Shown here one piece after another: positions 43,186 to 52,017 of a DNA stretch of 64,000 nt. This stretch comes from Thalassobius sp047123305. Its GTDB lineage: Bacteria > Pseudomonadota > Alphaproteobacteria > Rhodobacterales > Rhodobacteraceae. The first letter of the stretch is position 1, and each line of letters opens with the position of its first letter. Both the position numbers and the translations under genes were made by a program. Location of the stretch: positions 3,844,001 to 3,908,000 of the forward strand of contig NZ_CP138918.1 of assembly GCF_047123305.1 (NCBI RefSeq). Direction: 5' to 3'. The notes below the pieces were generated by a model. The model had not been told where the DNA came from and ran no database searches. It was given only the letters and a program-made list of their open reading frames with translations.

Positions 43186-43809
43186 ATGGATAAATCAGAC
43201 CCCTTCGGGTTCGATATGTCGATCAAATCGGCAAAGAAGAAGAACCCCCGTGGCCGCCGCACCATGTCCGGTGCGTCGGAAACGTCTACCCGGCAGTGCG
43301 AACATGAAGGCTGCACCGAACCCGGGTCATACCGCGCGCCGAAAGCGCCGGATGTACTGGATGAATTCCGCTGGTTCTGCAAGGACCACGTGAAGGAGTA
43401 TAACTCCAAGTGGAGCTTCTTTGACGGTAAAACCGAAGCAGAGACCAACGCCCAGCGTTCCTCTGACAAGGTATGGGAGCGGGAAACCAAAAAGGCCACC
43501 GATCCCGAAGCCCGTGCCTGGGCCCGTCTGGGGATTGAGGATCCACATCAGGTCTTGGGGGGCAATGCCACGCAGAACCCCGGCCGCAACGCCGGTGCCG
43601 GCCGTCGCCTGCCGTCGGTGGAACGCAAAGCGGTGGAGATTCTGGCCGTGCAGGACACCATGTCCAAGGCCGAAATCCGCAAGGCTTACAAGAAACTCAT
43701 CAAAGTGCTGCACCCCGATATGAACGGGGGCGACCGCAGCCAGGAAGAACAGCTGCAAGAGGTCATGTGGGCCTGGGATCAGCTGAAGGACAGCCGCAAC
43801 TTCCTGTGA
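43186..43809 (+). CDS. J-domain protein with N-terminal zinc-type Cys/His motif
   Basis: The 207-aa co-chaperone-like protein has an N-terminal region with CEHEGC ... CKDH (Cys/His pattern fit for zinc) and a C-terminal J-domain (VQDTMSKAEIRKAYKKLIKVLHPDMNGG, with the HPD tripeptide that stimulates DnaK). The J-domain sits at the C-terminus, unlike DnaJ. The ATG at 43186 follows AAAAGGTGATCTC. It precedes the NMO-cobS-cobT stretch; this type of J-protein is often near cobS in Rhodobacterales, as I recall. The terminator downstream separates it from NMO. Confidence 0.88.
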   Translation: MDKSDPFGFDMSIKSAKKKNPRGRRTMSGASETSTRQCEHEGCTEPGSYRAPKAPDVLDEFRWFCKDHVKEYNSKWSFFDGKTEAETNAQRSSDKVWERETKKATDPEARAWARLGIEDPHQVLGGNATQNPGRNAGAGRRLPSVERKAVEILAVQDTMSKAEIRKAYKKLIKVLHPDMNGGDRSQEEQLQEVMWAWDQLKDSRNFL

Positions 43810-43832
43810 TCTTTCACTTTGGTAGAAATACG

Positions 43833-43859
43833 AACCGCGCCTTTACGGCGCGGTTTTTG
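43833..43859 (+). terminator. Rho-independent terminator after the J-domain gene
   Basis: AACCGCGCC / GGCGCGGTT, a 9-bp stem with loop TTTAC, is followed by TTTTTG. It lies 24 nt after the stop codon. Confidence 0.9.
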
Positions 43860-43909
43860 TTTGTGCCCCCTCTGGCCACGGTCCATGCTGCACCCAAACG
43901 GAGGCGGCA

Positions 43910-44968
43910 ATGCACAGCACATTGGCAACGCAACTGGGGTTAACCTGCCCGATCATTCAGGCCCCGATGGCCGGGGTTTCGACACCGCTTCTGGCGGCCG
44001 AAGTCTGCAAGGCGGGCGGCATGGGCGCATTGGGGCTGGGTTCGGTGGACGCCGAGGGTGGGCGTAAGGCGATCCGTGCCGCGCGGGCCTTGGGGGCAAG
44101 CTGCCTGAACGCCAATTTCTTCTGCCACCAGCCTACAGCCATCGATCCCGCCAAGGCGGCGGCATGGCTCAGCGCGCTGACGCCCGAATTTGCCCGATTT
44201 GACGCCACACCGCCAAATGAACTGCATGAGATCTATCTCTCTTTTGTCAGTGATCCAGCCCGCCCTGAAATGCTGCTCGAGGAACGGCCCGAGGTTGTCT
44301 CCTTCCACTTTGGCCTGCCCTCCACCGAGGTCATCGCCGCTTTGAAAACGGCTGGGATTACACTGTTCGCCTCTGCCACCAATATTGATGAGGCACGGGC
44401 CTGCATGCACGCCGGAATGGATGCGATTGTGGTGCAGGGGATTGAGGCCGGCGGCCACCGTGGTTGCTTTGACCCAGACGCAAAGGACGACGCCCAAAGC
44501 ACGCTGGTGTTGCTGGCGCAGATCAAACCCCACACCGATCTGCCCTTGATTGCCGCAGGTGGGCTGATGGATGGGGCGGATTGCGCACGCGCCCTGCAGG
44601 CGGGGGCCGATATGGTGCAGCTAGGCACCGCCTTTATCCTTTGCCCTGAAACCTCAGCCGATGCAGGCTACCGCGCGGCCATGGCCTCGGACGCGGCAGA
44701 CAATACCGGTTTCACCCGCGCCATTTCCGGCCGACCGGCCCGCGCACTGCCCAATGCCTTCACCGCCTGGGGGGCCACACAACAGCTAGAAAGCCCCGGC
44801 TACCCGCACACCTACGATGCAGGTAAAGCGCTGCACGCAGCGGCCAAGGCCAAGGGCGATCACAGCTACGGCGCCCATTGGGCCGGCTCTGGCGCTGGCC
44901 GCGCCCGATCCCTGCCCGCAGCCCAGCTGATGGCAGCGTTAACGGCAGAAATCGCCCAACACTCGTGA
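43910..44968 (+). CDS. Nitronate monooxygenase (FMN-dependent)
   Basis: The 352-aa FMN TIM-barrel enzyme oxidises alkyl nitronates. Visible features are the N-terminal PIIQAPMAGVSTP, the phosphate-binding AGGLMDGADCARALQAGADMVQLGTAF, and the catalytic-region GIEAGGHRG (His). The ATG at 43910 follows ACGGAGGCGG. The physiological substrate could be propionate-3-nitronate or other toxic nitronates. It stands about 120 bp ahead of cobS on the same strand, with no clear functional link. Confidence 0.9.
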   Translation: MHSTLATQLGLTCPIIQAPMAGVSTPLLAAEVCKAGGMGALGLGSVDAEGGRKAIRAARALGASCLNANFFCHQPTAIDPAKAAAWLSALTPEFARFDATPPNELHEIYLSFVSDPARPEMLLEERPEVVSFHFGLPSTEVIAALKTAGITLFASATNIDEARACMHAGMDAIVVQGIEAGGHRGCFDPDAKDDAQSTLVLLAQIKPHTDLPLIAAGGLMDGADCARALQAGADMVQLGTAFILCPETSADAGYRAAMASDAADNTGFTRAISGRPARALPNAFTAWGATQQLESPGYPHTYDAGKALHAAAKAKGDHSYGAHWAGSGAGRARSLPAAQLMAALTAEIAQHS

Positions 44969-45089
44969 CGTAGTGTCACTTTTCCCCCGCCCCTGTCGCT
45001 TTTCGCCTTTTCCTTCGCGTTTCCGTCGATATGTTGCTGCGTGAGACGCATTTCGGGTGGCACCCCACCCTGAACGAAGAGGAAGAACC

Positions 45090-46076
45090 ATGGCCGAGGG
45101 CATGATGGACCAGAACGCAAAACCCACCGAAGATATCTCGGTTCGCGATGTTTTTGGCATCGACACCGACATGACCGTGAAGGGCTTTGCCGAACGCGGC
45201 GACCGCGTGCCGGAAATTGACCCGACCTACAAGTTCGACCCGGACACCACGCTGGCCATTCTGGCCGGTTTCTCGCGCAACCGTCGTGTGATGGTGCAGG
45301 GCTACCACGGCACCGGCAAATCAACCCATATCGAACAGGTTGCCGCCCGCCTGAACTGGCCCTGTGTGCGGGTGAACCTCGACAGCCACATCAGCCGGAT
45401 CGACCTGATCGGTAAGGACGCGATCAAACTGCGTGATGGCAAGCAGGTCACCGAATTCCACGAAGGCATCCTGCCCTGGGCGCTGCGCAATCCGACTGCG
45501 ATTGTATTCGACGAATATGATGCGGGCCGTGCAGACGTGATGTTTGTGATCCAGCGTATTCTGGAAGCGGACGGCAAGCTGACGTTGCTGGACCAGAACG
45601 AAGTGATCACTCCGAACCCCTATTTCCGCCTGTTTGCCACCGCAAACACCGTGGGTCTGGGCGACACCACTGGCCTTTACCACGGTGTACAGCAGATCAA
45701 CCAAGCGCAGATGGACCGTTGGTCGCTGGTCGCAACGCTGAACTACCTCAGCCATGACGCGGAAACCAACATCATCCTGTCAAAGAACCCGCATTACAAC
45801 ACCGAGGCCGGTCGCAAGACCATCGGCCAGATGGTGACGCTGGCGGATCTGACCCGGACTGCCTTCATGAACGGCGATCTGTCCACCGTGATGAGCCCGC
45901 GGACCGTGATCAACTGGGCCCAAAACGCCGAGATCTTCCGCAATGTGGGCTATGCTTTCCGTCTAAGCTTCCTCAACAAATGTGATGAGCTGGAGCGTCA
46001 GACCGTGGCCGAGTTCTACCAGCGCTGCTTTGACGAAGAGCTGCCCGAAAGCGCAGCTAGCATGAGCCTCGGTTAA
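45090..46076 (+). CDS. cobS: Aerobic cobaltochelatase subunit CobS
   Basis: AAA+ ATPase subunit that, with CobT and CobN, inserts cobalt into hydrogenobyrinate diamide in the aerobic B12 pathway. The 328-aa protein shows Walker A GYHGTGKST (71-79), Walker B IVFDEYDAG, the insert FATANTVGLGDTTGLYHG and sensor-type SLVATLNYL region. The ATG at 45090 follows GAAGAGGAAGAACC. cobT is 140 bp downstream. cobN is not in the window. Confidence 0.96.
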   Translation: MAEGMMDQNAKPTEDISVRDVFGIDTDMTVKGFAERGDRVPEIDPTYKFDPDTTLAILAGFSRNRRVMVQGYHGTGKSTHIEQVAARLNWPCVRVNLDSHISRIDLIGKDAIKLRDGKQVTEFHEGILPWALRNPTAIVFDEYDAGRADVMFVIQRILEADGKLTLLDQNEVITPNPYFRLFATANTVGLGDTTGLYHGVQQINQAQMDRWSLVATLNYLSHDAETNIILSKNPHYNTEAGRKTIGQMVTLADLTRTAFMNGDLSTVMSPRTVINWAQNAEIFRNVGYAFRLSFLNKCDELERQTVAEFYQRCFDEELPESAASMSLG

Positions 46077-46085
46077 GCCAACACG

Positions 46086-46133
46086 CCCGGCGCCGCGCCG
46101 GGCAGCGCCCGCCCCGCCCCCAAGGCGGGCGCT
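46086..46133. other. Two strong hairpins between cobS and cobT
   Basis: CCCGGCG-CCG-CGCCGGG (46086-46102) is followed by AGCGCCCGCC / GGCGGGCGCT (46104-46133, 10-nt loop). The second ends in TTTG only, so it is at best a partial terminator; it may tune the cobS:cobT ratio. Confidence 0.6.
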
Positions 46134-46216
46134 TTGCATCCGCCCGGGATCGGGCGCTGCCCTAGGGGGATCCACGCGCAATTCCGCGCGGCCCCGCATC
46201 CGCAGGCGAAGACGAC

Positions 46217-48094
46217 ATGAAAAAACCGACCGACAACCCAGCCGATCCGTTCAAAAAGGCCCTTGCTGAGGCCACCAAGGTCATGGCCGATGACCCGGAA
46301 TTGAACGTCGCTTATACGGTTGATCCGGCAGGCATGGCGGGCGACACCATTCGTCTGCCGCAGGTCAGCCGCCGGATGACACGGGATGAGGTTCTTTTGG
46401 CCCGCGGCACCGCTGATGCCTTGGCGATGCAGCGCAAGTATCACGACGTCAACACCCATGCCCGCTATGCGCCCCCCGGCGACATGGCGCGCAGCCTCTA
46501 TGAGGCGATGGAAACCGCCCGTTGCGAAGCGATGGGCGCGCGCGACATGCCCGGCACCGCCGGCAACATCGACGCCAAGATTGAATCCGAGGCCCGCCGC
46601 GCTGGCTACGACCAGATCAAACAGACATCTGACGCGCCGCTGCCCGTGGCCGCGGGCTATCTGATCCGCCATCTGGCCACCGGGCGCGATATGCCGCCCG
46701 CCGCCGCCAATGTCATGGATCTGTGGCGCGGCTTCATCGAAAATCAAGCCGGTGGCACCCTGGACGATCTGCAGGAACGCCTGTCGGACCAAGCCTCTTT
46801 TGCCAAGTTTGCCCGCCAGATCATTCAGGATCTCGGCTATGGCGACCAGCTGGGCGAGGATCCTGACGAAGAGAACGAGGATCAGGAGGACGAGGCCAGC
46901 GACGATCAGGAAGAGCAGCAGGAGCCCGACAGCTCGGGTCAAGACGATCAGGAAGATCAAGAGGCCGAAGCCGACCCCGAACGCTCGCAGGAAGAGCAGC
47001 AGGACAGCTCTGAAGCGCAAGTGTCGATGGACGACATGGCTGAGGAGGAGATGACCGACGAAAGCGAGCTGCCTGACGGCGAAGCGCCGCTGGAACCGCC
47101 CGCTCCCGCGCCTGCCTCTGACGCGGATCCCAACTATCTGGTCTATAACGACACATTTGACGAAGAAATCATGGCCGAGGAACTGGCCGAGCCGGCGGAG
47201 CTGGAGCGGCTGCGCGCCTATCTGGATCAACAGCTGGAACCGCTGAAAGGTGCCGTCAGCCGTCTGGCCAACAAGTTGCAGCGTCGCCTGCAGGCGCAGC
47301 AGAACCGCAGCTGGCTGTTTGACATGGAAGAGGGCATTCTGGACGCGGGTCGTCTGGCCCGTGTGGTGGCCAACCCGACCACGCCCTTGTCGTTCAAAGT
47401 GGAAAAAGACACCGAGTTCCGCGACACCGTGGTGACATTGCTGCTTGATAACTCCGGCTCGATGCGCGGGCGCCCGATCTCAATCGCGGCGATCTGTGCG
47501 GATGTGCTGGCCTCGACACTGGAACGCTGTGACGTGAAGGTCGAGGTGCTTGGCTTCACCACCCGCGCCTGGAAAGGCGGACAGGCCCGTGAGAAATGGC
47601 TGGCCGAGGGTCGTCCGCAGCAACCCGGCCGCCTGAACGATCTGCGCCACATCATCTACAAAAAGGCCGACGCGCCGATGCGCCGAACCAAGGCCAATCT
47701 GGGCCTGATGATGAAAGAGGGGCTGCTGAAAGAAAACATCGACGGCGAGGCGCTGGAATGGGCGCACCGCCGGATGCTGGCGCGTCCCGAGCAGCGCAAA
47801 ATCCTGATGGTGATCTCCGACGGTGCGCCGGTGGATGACTCGACCCTGTCGGTGAACCCGGCCAACTATCTGGAAAAGCACCTGCGTGATGTGATTGCGA
47901 TGGTGGAAAAGCGCAAACAGGTTGAGCTGATCGCCATCGGCATCGGCCATGATGTGACGCGCTATTACCAGCATGCGGTGACCATCACCGACGCAGAACA
48001 GCTGGCCGGTGCCATGACCGAACAGCTGGCGGGTCTGTTTGACCAAGACCCCCGCGCCCGCGCACGCACGATGGGAATGAAAAAGGCGCTGTAA
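46217..48094 (+). CDS. cobT: Aerobic cobaltochelatase subunit CobT
   Basis: The 625-aa subunit has an N-terminal helical domain (residues 1-210), a very acidic Glu/Asp/Gln-rich linker (about 215-310), and a C-terminal von Willebrand A domain whose MIDAS is DNSGSMRG (from Asp411). Together with CobS it forms the ring chaperone that drives cobalt insertion by CobN. The ATG at 46217 gives the family start MKKPTDNPADPFKKALAEATK. It is likely cotranscribed with cobS, subject to the hairpins between them. Confidence 0.96.
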   Translation: MKKPTDNPADPFKKALAEATKVMADDPELNVAYTVDPAGMAGDTIRLPQVSRRMTRDEVLLARGTADALAMQRKYHDVNTHARYAPPGDMARSLYEAMETARCEAMGARDMPGTAGNIDAKIESEARRAGYDQIKQTSDAPLPVAAGYLIRHLATGRDMPPAAANVMDLWRGFIENQAGGTLDDLQERLSDQASFAKFARQIIQDLGYGDQLGEDPDEENEDQEDEASDDQEEQQEPDSSGQDDQEDQEAEADPERSQEEQQDSSEAQVSMDDMAEEEMTDESELPDGEAPLEPPAPAPASDADPNYLVYNDTFDEEIMAEELAEPAELERLRAYLDQQLEPLKGAVSRLANKLQRRLQAQQNRSWLFDMEEGILDAGRLARVVANPTTPLSFKVEKDTEFRDTVVTLLLDNSGSMRGRPISIAAICADVLASTLERCDVKVEVLGFTTRAWKGGQAREKWLAEGRPQQPGRLNDLRHIIYKKADAPMRRTKANLGLMMKEGLLKENIDGEALEWAHRRMLARPEQRKILMVISDGAPVDDSTLSVNPANYLEKHLRDVIAMVEKRKQVELIAIGIGHDVTRYYQHAVTITDAEQLAGAMTEQLAGLFDQDPRARARTMGMKKAL

Positions 48095-48125
48095 GCCTGC
48101 GGGGTTCGGCGTTTTATAGCAGGAA

Positions 48126-48157
48126 ACAAGTCGTGCGCGCCTTTGGCGCGCGCTTGT
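48126..48157 (+). other. Extended hairpin after cobT
   Basis: GCGCGCC-TTT-GGCGCGC (48135-48151) is the core, extended imperfectly by ACAAG / CTTGT (48126-48130, 48153-48157). No T-run follows, so it may be a rho-dependent or 3'-end-protecting structure. Confidence 0.55.
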
Positions 48158-48180
48158 CGTCTCGGCGTTGCCGCCTCGCG

Positions 48181-48217
48181 GGTGCCTCCGGCGGGGATAT
48201 TTGTGCCAAGAAGAACA
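48181..48217. repeat. Possible lineage-specific intergenic repeat before aminopeptidase P
   Basis: The segment contains CCTCCGGCGGGGATATTT followed by an A-rich GTGCCAAGAAGAA tail. It resembles a GC-rich hairpin-plus-ATATTT motif I associate with intergenic regions in Rhodobacteraceae. This is from memory, and only one copy is visible in the window. Confidence 0.4.
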
Positions 48218-48253
48218 GGCGGTTGCGCTGCAATTGCCATGAGGGAGAAAGCC

Positions 48254-50056
48254 ATGTTTCAGAGCTTTGACGAAAGCGCCAGCCCGGCGCAGGGCCCGGC
48301 CCGACTGGCCGCATTGCGCGCGGTCCTGGCAGCCGAAGGGCTTGCCGGATTTATCATCCCCCGCGCCGATGCGCATCAGGGTGAATATGTGGCTGAACGC
48401 GATGACCGTCTGGCCTGGTTGACCAGCTTTACCGGATCGGCCGGTTTTGCGGCAGCGCTGCACGATGTGGCTGGGGTGTTTATTGACGGGCGCTACCGCA
48501 CGCAGGTGAAGGCACAGGTGGATCTGGACCATTTCACCCCGGTGCCCTGGCCCGAGGTCTCTTTGGCGGCATGGCTGAAAGCGCAACTGCCCGAGGGTGG
48601 CGAGGTCGGCATCGACCCCTGGCTGCACACCGTTGGTGGTGTGATGGATCTGGAGGCGGCGCTGGTCGGTTCCGGCATTGTGCTGCGGGAGGTCGCCAAT
48701 CTGATTGATCAGGTTTGGCAGGATCAGCCTGCGGCCCCTTTGGCGCCTGTGTCGGTCTATGAGGATGCCTTGGCGGGCGAAAGCCACGGCGACAAACGGG
48801 CCCGGCTGGCTGCGGATCTGCGCAGTGCTGGCCATGACGCGGCGGTGATCACCCTGCCGGATTCGCTGGCCTGGCTGTTGAACATCCGGGGCAGTGATAT
48901 CCCGCGCAACCCGATCCCGCATGGCTTTGCCGTGTTGCACAACAGCGGCGCGGTGGATCTCTTTATGGCAGAGGAAAAGCTATCGCCTGAGGTGCGGGCG
49001 CATCTGGGCAATGAGGTTTCGCTGCATCCGGTGGCGGCGCTGGAAACTGCGGTGGCGGCCTTGCCGGGGAAGATCCGCCTGGATCGCAACACCGGACCGC
49101 TGGCGCTGAAACAGGCGATTGAAACCGGCGCTGGGGAAGTGGCGCTGGGACGCGACCCCTGTATTCTGCCTAAGGCCTGCAAAAACCCGGTTGAGATTGC
49201 CGGCAGCCGCGAGGCGCATCTGCGCGACGGGGCGGCGATGTGTGAGTTTCTGGCCTGGTATGACGAACAACCCATCGGCAGCCTGACCGAGATCGATGTT
49301 GTGAAACAGCTGGAGGCCTGCCGTCGTGCCACTGGCGCACTGAAAGAGATCAGCTTCGAGACGATCTCGGGCACCGGTCCCAATGGGGCGGTCATTCACT
49401 ACCGTGTCAGCGAAAAGACCAACGCGCGGCTGGAGGACGGACATCTTCTGGTGCTGGATTCCGGTGGGCAGTATCTGGACGGCACCACCGACATCACCCG
49501 CACCCTGCCAGTTGGCGCTGTGGGGGATACGGAAAAAACCTGTTTCACCCGTGTCTTGCAGGGCATGATTGCCATGTCGCGGCTGCGGTTTCCCAAGGGG
49601 CTGTCGGGGCGTGACATTGACAGTGTAGCGCGCGCGCCGCTGTGGGAAGCAGGGCTGGATTATGACCACGGCACCGGCCATGGCGTTGGGGTGTACCTTT
49701 GTGTCCATGAGGGGCCGCAGAACCTTAGCCGGCGCGGGGTGGAGCCGCTACAGGCGGGCATGATCCTGTCCAATGAGCCAGGCTATTACCGCGAGGGGGC
49801 CTTTGGCATCCGGATTGAGAACCTGATTGTGGTGCAGGAGGCCGCCGCTCTGGCGGAAGGCGATGCACGGCCGATGATGGATTTTGAAACCCTGACCTAT
49901 GTGCCGATTGACCGCCGTCTGATCGTGGCGGATATGCTGACCGAGGCGCAGCGGGACTGGCTCAATGGCTACCATCAGACCGTCCGCGACAAAATCAGCC
50001 CTCGGCTTAGCGACAAAGCCAAGCTATGGTTAGCGCAATCATGCGCGCCTGTGTAA
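48254..50056 (+). CDS. Aminopeptidase P (Xaa-Pro aminopeptidase, M24B)
   Basis: Removes an N-terminal residue preceding proline, in the cytoplasm. The 600-aa protein is of the long type with three domains: two N-terminal creatinase-like domains and the catalytic pita-bread domain. Metal ligands are visible as LDSGGQYLDGTTDITRT (two Asp), HGTGHGVG (His), and SNEPGYYREGAFGIRIEN (Glu pair). The ATG at 48254 follows GAGGGAGAAAGCC. A palindromic hairpin covers its stop codon. Confidence 0.93.
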   Translation: MFQSFDESASPAQGPARLAALRAVLAAEGLAGFIIPRADAHQGEYVAERDDRLAWLTSFTGSAGFAAALHDVAGVFIDGRYRTQVKAQVDLDHFTPVPWPEVSLAAWLKAQLPEGGEVGIDPWLHTVGGVMDLEAALVGSGIVLREVANLIDQVWQDQPAAPLAPVSVYEDALAGESHGDKRARLAADLRSAGHDAAVITLPDSLAWLLNIRGSDIPRNPIPHGFAVLHNSGAVDLFMAEEKLSPEVRAHLGNEVSLHPVAALETAVAALPGKIRLDRNTGPLALKQAIETGAGEVALGRDPCILPKACKNPVEIAGSREAHLRDGAAMCEFLAWYDEQPIGSLTEIDVVKQLEACRRATGALKEISFETISGTGPNGAVIHYRVSEKTNARLEDGHLLVLDSGGQYLDGTTDITRTLPVGAVGDTEKTCFTRVLQGMIAMSRLRFPKGLSGRDIDSVARAPLWEAGLDYDHGTGHGVGVYLCVHEGPQNLSRRGVEPLQAGMILSNEPGYYREGAFGIRIENLIVVQEAAALAEGDARPMMDFETLTYVPIDRRLIVADMLTEAQRDWLNGYHQTVRDKISPRLSDKAKLWLAQSCAPV

Positions 50057-50088
50057 AACACAGGGGAATTGCCGTGTAACACACACGG
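50048..50088. repeat. Paired palindromic hairpins at the aminopeptidase P stop codon
   Basis: CCTGTGT-AAA-ACACAGG (50048-50064) contains the stop codon TAA, and CCGTGT-AACAC-ACACGG (50072-50088) follows. Both share a GTGT/ACAC core, so they could be either 3'-end structures or paired protein-binding sites. Confidence 0.65.
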
Positions 50089-50356
50089 GATTTGAGGCCG
50101 CCTTGACCCGACCTTGCATTGGGCAGGCACAGGGCAGGCACATATGTAACGAAACCAAGAGACCCCGGGGCCGGACCACCCTGCCCCGGAGATGAACATT
50201 TTGTTTGCCAATTGAGCTGCGACTGACCGGATCCTGCCGGACCGGAACGGGTCGTTGCCTGTCACATTCGGTCGCATCCGGGGCTAAGCCCCTGACACAT
50301 CGGTGTAACATTTGGCGGGCAAAGCGAAGCGACAGATCGAACGAGGGGAGAGAACC
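50057..50356 (+). other. Gene-free stretch between aminopeptidase P and DUF427 genes
   Basis: Apart from the hairpins at 50048-50088 it contains an 11-bp tandem repeat GGGCAGGCACA x2 (50121-50142). The promoter of the DUF427 gene is presumably near its 3' end, with GGGGAGAGAA before the start. No gene is recognised. Confidence 0.55.
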
Positions 50357-50698
50357 ATGACGAATATCACCATCCACAAGGCCGCAGGCACCTGGGTTGT
50401 CCGCGCAGGCGGCGCGGTTCTGGGCGAAAGCCAGAATGCACTTGAACTGGTCGAAGGGTCTTATGAGCCGGTGATCTACTTCCCGCGCGAAGACATTGCG
50501 ATGGCCTTCCTTGACGAAAGCGATCACCGCAGCAACTGCCCGCATAAGGGTGAGGCCAGCTATTTCTCGATCGTGACCAAATCCACCACGCTGGAAAACG
50601 CGGTTTGGTCCTATGAGGACCCAAAGGAAGATGTGGCGCGGATCAAGGGCTATCTGGCCTTCTATGTCAGCGACAAGCTGGCGGTGGAGCGGGTTTAA
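50357..50698 (+). CDS. DUF427 domain-containing protein
   Basis: The 113-aa protein matches DUF427: a beta-rich fold with VYFPREDI-like (VIYFPREDIAMAFL), SNCPHKGEASYFSI (the conserved CPxKG-A-Y pattern), and AVWSYEDPKEDVARIKGYLAFY near the end. The ATG at 50357 follows GGGGAGAGAACC. The biochemical role is unsettled. It lies 6 nt before the next gene and probably shares its transcript. Confidence 0.9.
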   Translation: MTNITIHKAAGTWVVRAGGAVLGESQNALELVEGSYEPVIYFPREDIAMAFLDESDHRSNCPHKGEASYFSIVTKSTTLENAVWSYEDPKEDVARIKGYLAFYVSDKLAVERV

Positions 50699-50704
50699 CC
50701 TGCG

Positions 50705-52012
50705 ATGCCTTCCCCCTCCCCTCGGGCCCTGGTGCTGGGTGGCTATGGGCTGATCGGGGCGTCTGCGATGCGGGCGCTTTCGGAAGCGGGGTTTGACGTT
50801 ACCGGTGTCGGGCGGTCCCTTGCGGCCGCCCGTCTTGTTTTGCCTCAGGCGCGGTGGGAAATTGCCGATCTGACCCGTCTTGAGGCAACAGACTGGGCGC
50901 AGCTGTGTGCGGGCTATGACGTTGTGGTCAATGCGGCGGGGGCCTTGCAGGACGGCGGCGGCGATGACCTGTGCGCCATTCATGAAGACATGCTGCGGCA
51001 CCTGCTGGCGGGGGTGCAAGGCCGCGATGTGCGGCTGGTGCAGATCTCGGCGGCCGGGGTCTCGCCCGAAGCCTCCACCGAATTTTTCCGCTCCAAGGCG
51101 CGGGGGGATGCGTTGATCAGGGCGTCGGGGGTGGCGCATGTGATCCTGCGCCCGACGCTGGTACTGGGACAGGCGGCCTATGGCGGCACGGCGCTATTGC
51201 GCGCCGCAGCGGCGCTGCCGCTTGTGGATTGGCAGATGCTGCCGGAGGCACGGATCCAAACCGTTGCGCTGGCGGATCTGAACCGCGCGATTGTTGCCGC
51301 CGCTCGGGGTGAGGTGCCAGCGGGCACTGTTGCAGACATCACCGAAGCCGAGAGCCGACCCTTCCCAGAGTTGGTGCAGGACATGCGTGCGTGGCTGGGC
51401 GTGCCAACGCCAAAGCTGCGCCTGCCCCTGCCCGGTTTTGCCCTGCGTCTGATCGGCCTCGGCGCGGACTTGCTGGCAGGTTTGGGTTGGAAATCTCCCC
51501 TACGCAGCACCGCACTGCGGGCTTTGGCGGATGGGATCACCGGCGATCCGACTGATTGGGAAAAAGCCGGCGGCCCCGCGTGTCGCAGCCTGCAAGAGGT
51601 CCTGGCAAACACTCCGGCGACCGTGCAGGAACGATGGTTTGCCTGCAGCTACCTGCTGCTGCCCTTGATCCTGGCAACATTGGCGCTGTTCTGGCTCGCT
51701 TCCGGCCTAATCGGGTTTTGGCAGTTTGAGGCGGCACAACAGGTCCTGACCAATCGTGGGATGGGTTCGGGCACGGCGGGTATGAATGTTGCCGTTGGAA
51801 TTGGCCTGGACCTGCTGCTGGGCACGCTGGTGCTGTTTCGGCGTTGGGTCAAAGTGGCCTGTCTGGGCATGGTCGCCGTGACATTGGGCTATCTGGCGGC
51901 GGGAACTCTACTGGCACCGGATCTGTGGATGGACCCGCTGGGGCCTTTTGTGAAAACCCTCCCCGCGGCGGTGCTGGCACTGGTGCCTCTGGCGCTGATG
52001 GGCAACCGGTGA
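50705..52012 (+). CDS. SDR-like NAD(P)-binding protein fused to a DoxX-like membrane domain
   Basis: The 435-aa protein has two parts. The N-terminal about 290 residues form an atypical SDR with the cofactor motif GGYGLIGASAM (residues 12-22) and NAAG. There is no clear YxxxK, so it resembles NmrA/complex I assembly-type proteins. The C-terminal about 140 residues contain four hydrophobic segments (FACSYLLLPLILATLALFW and following) of DoxX-like type. The gene follows the DUF427 gene by 6 nt and is followed 5 nt later by the DUF2269 gene. The three look like an operon of unknown function. Confidence 0.82.
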   Translation: MPSPSPRALVLGGYGLIGASAMRALSEAGFDVTGVGRSLAAARLVLPQARWEIADLTRLEATDWAQLCAGYDVVVNAAGALQDGGGDDLCAIHEDMLRHLLAGVQGRDVRLVQISAAGVSPEASTEFFRSKARGDALIRASGVAHVILRPTLVLGQAAYGGTALLRAAAALPLVDWQMLPEARIQTVALADLNRAIVAAARGEVPAGTVADITEAESRPFPELVQDMRAWLGVPTPKLRLPLPGFALRLIGLGADLLAGLGWKSPLRSTALRALADGITGDPTDWEKAGGPACRSLQEVLANTPATVQERWFACSYLLLPLILATLALFWLASGLIGFWQFEAAQQVLTNRGMGSGTAGMNVAVGIGLDLLLGTLVLFRRWVKVACLGMVAVTLGYLAAGTLLAPDLWMDPLGPFVKTLPAAVLALVPLALMGNR

Positions 52013-52017
52013 CTGCG

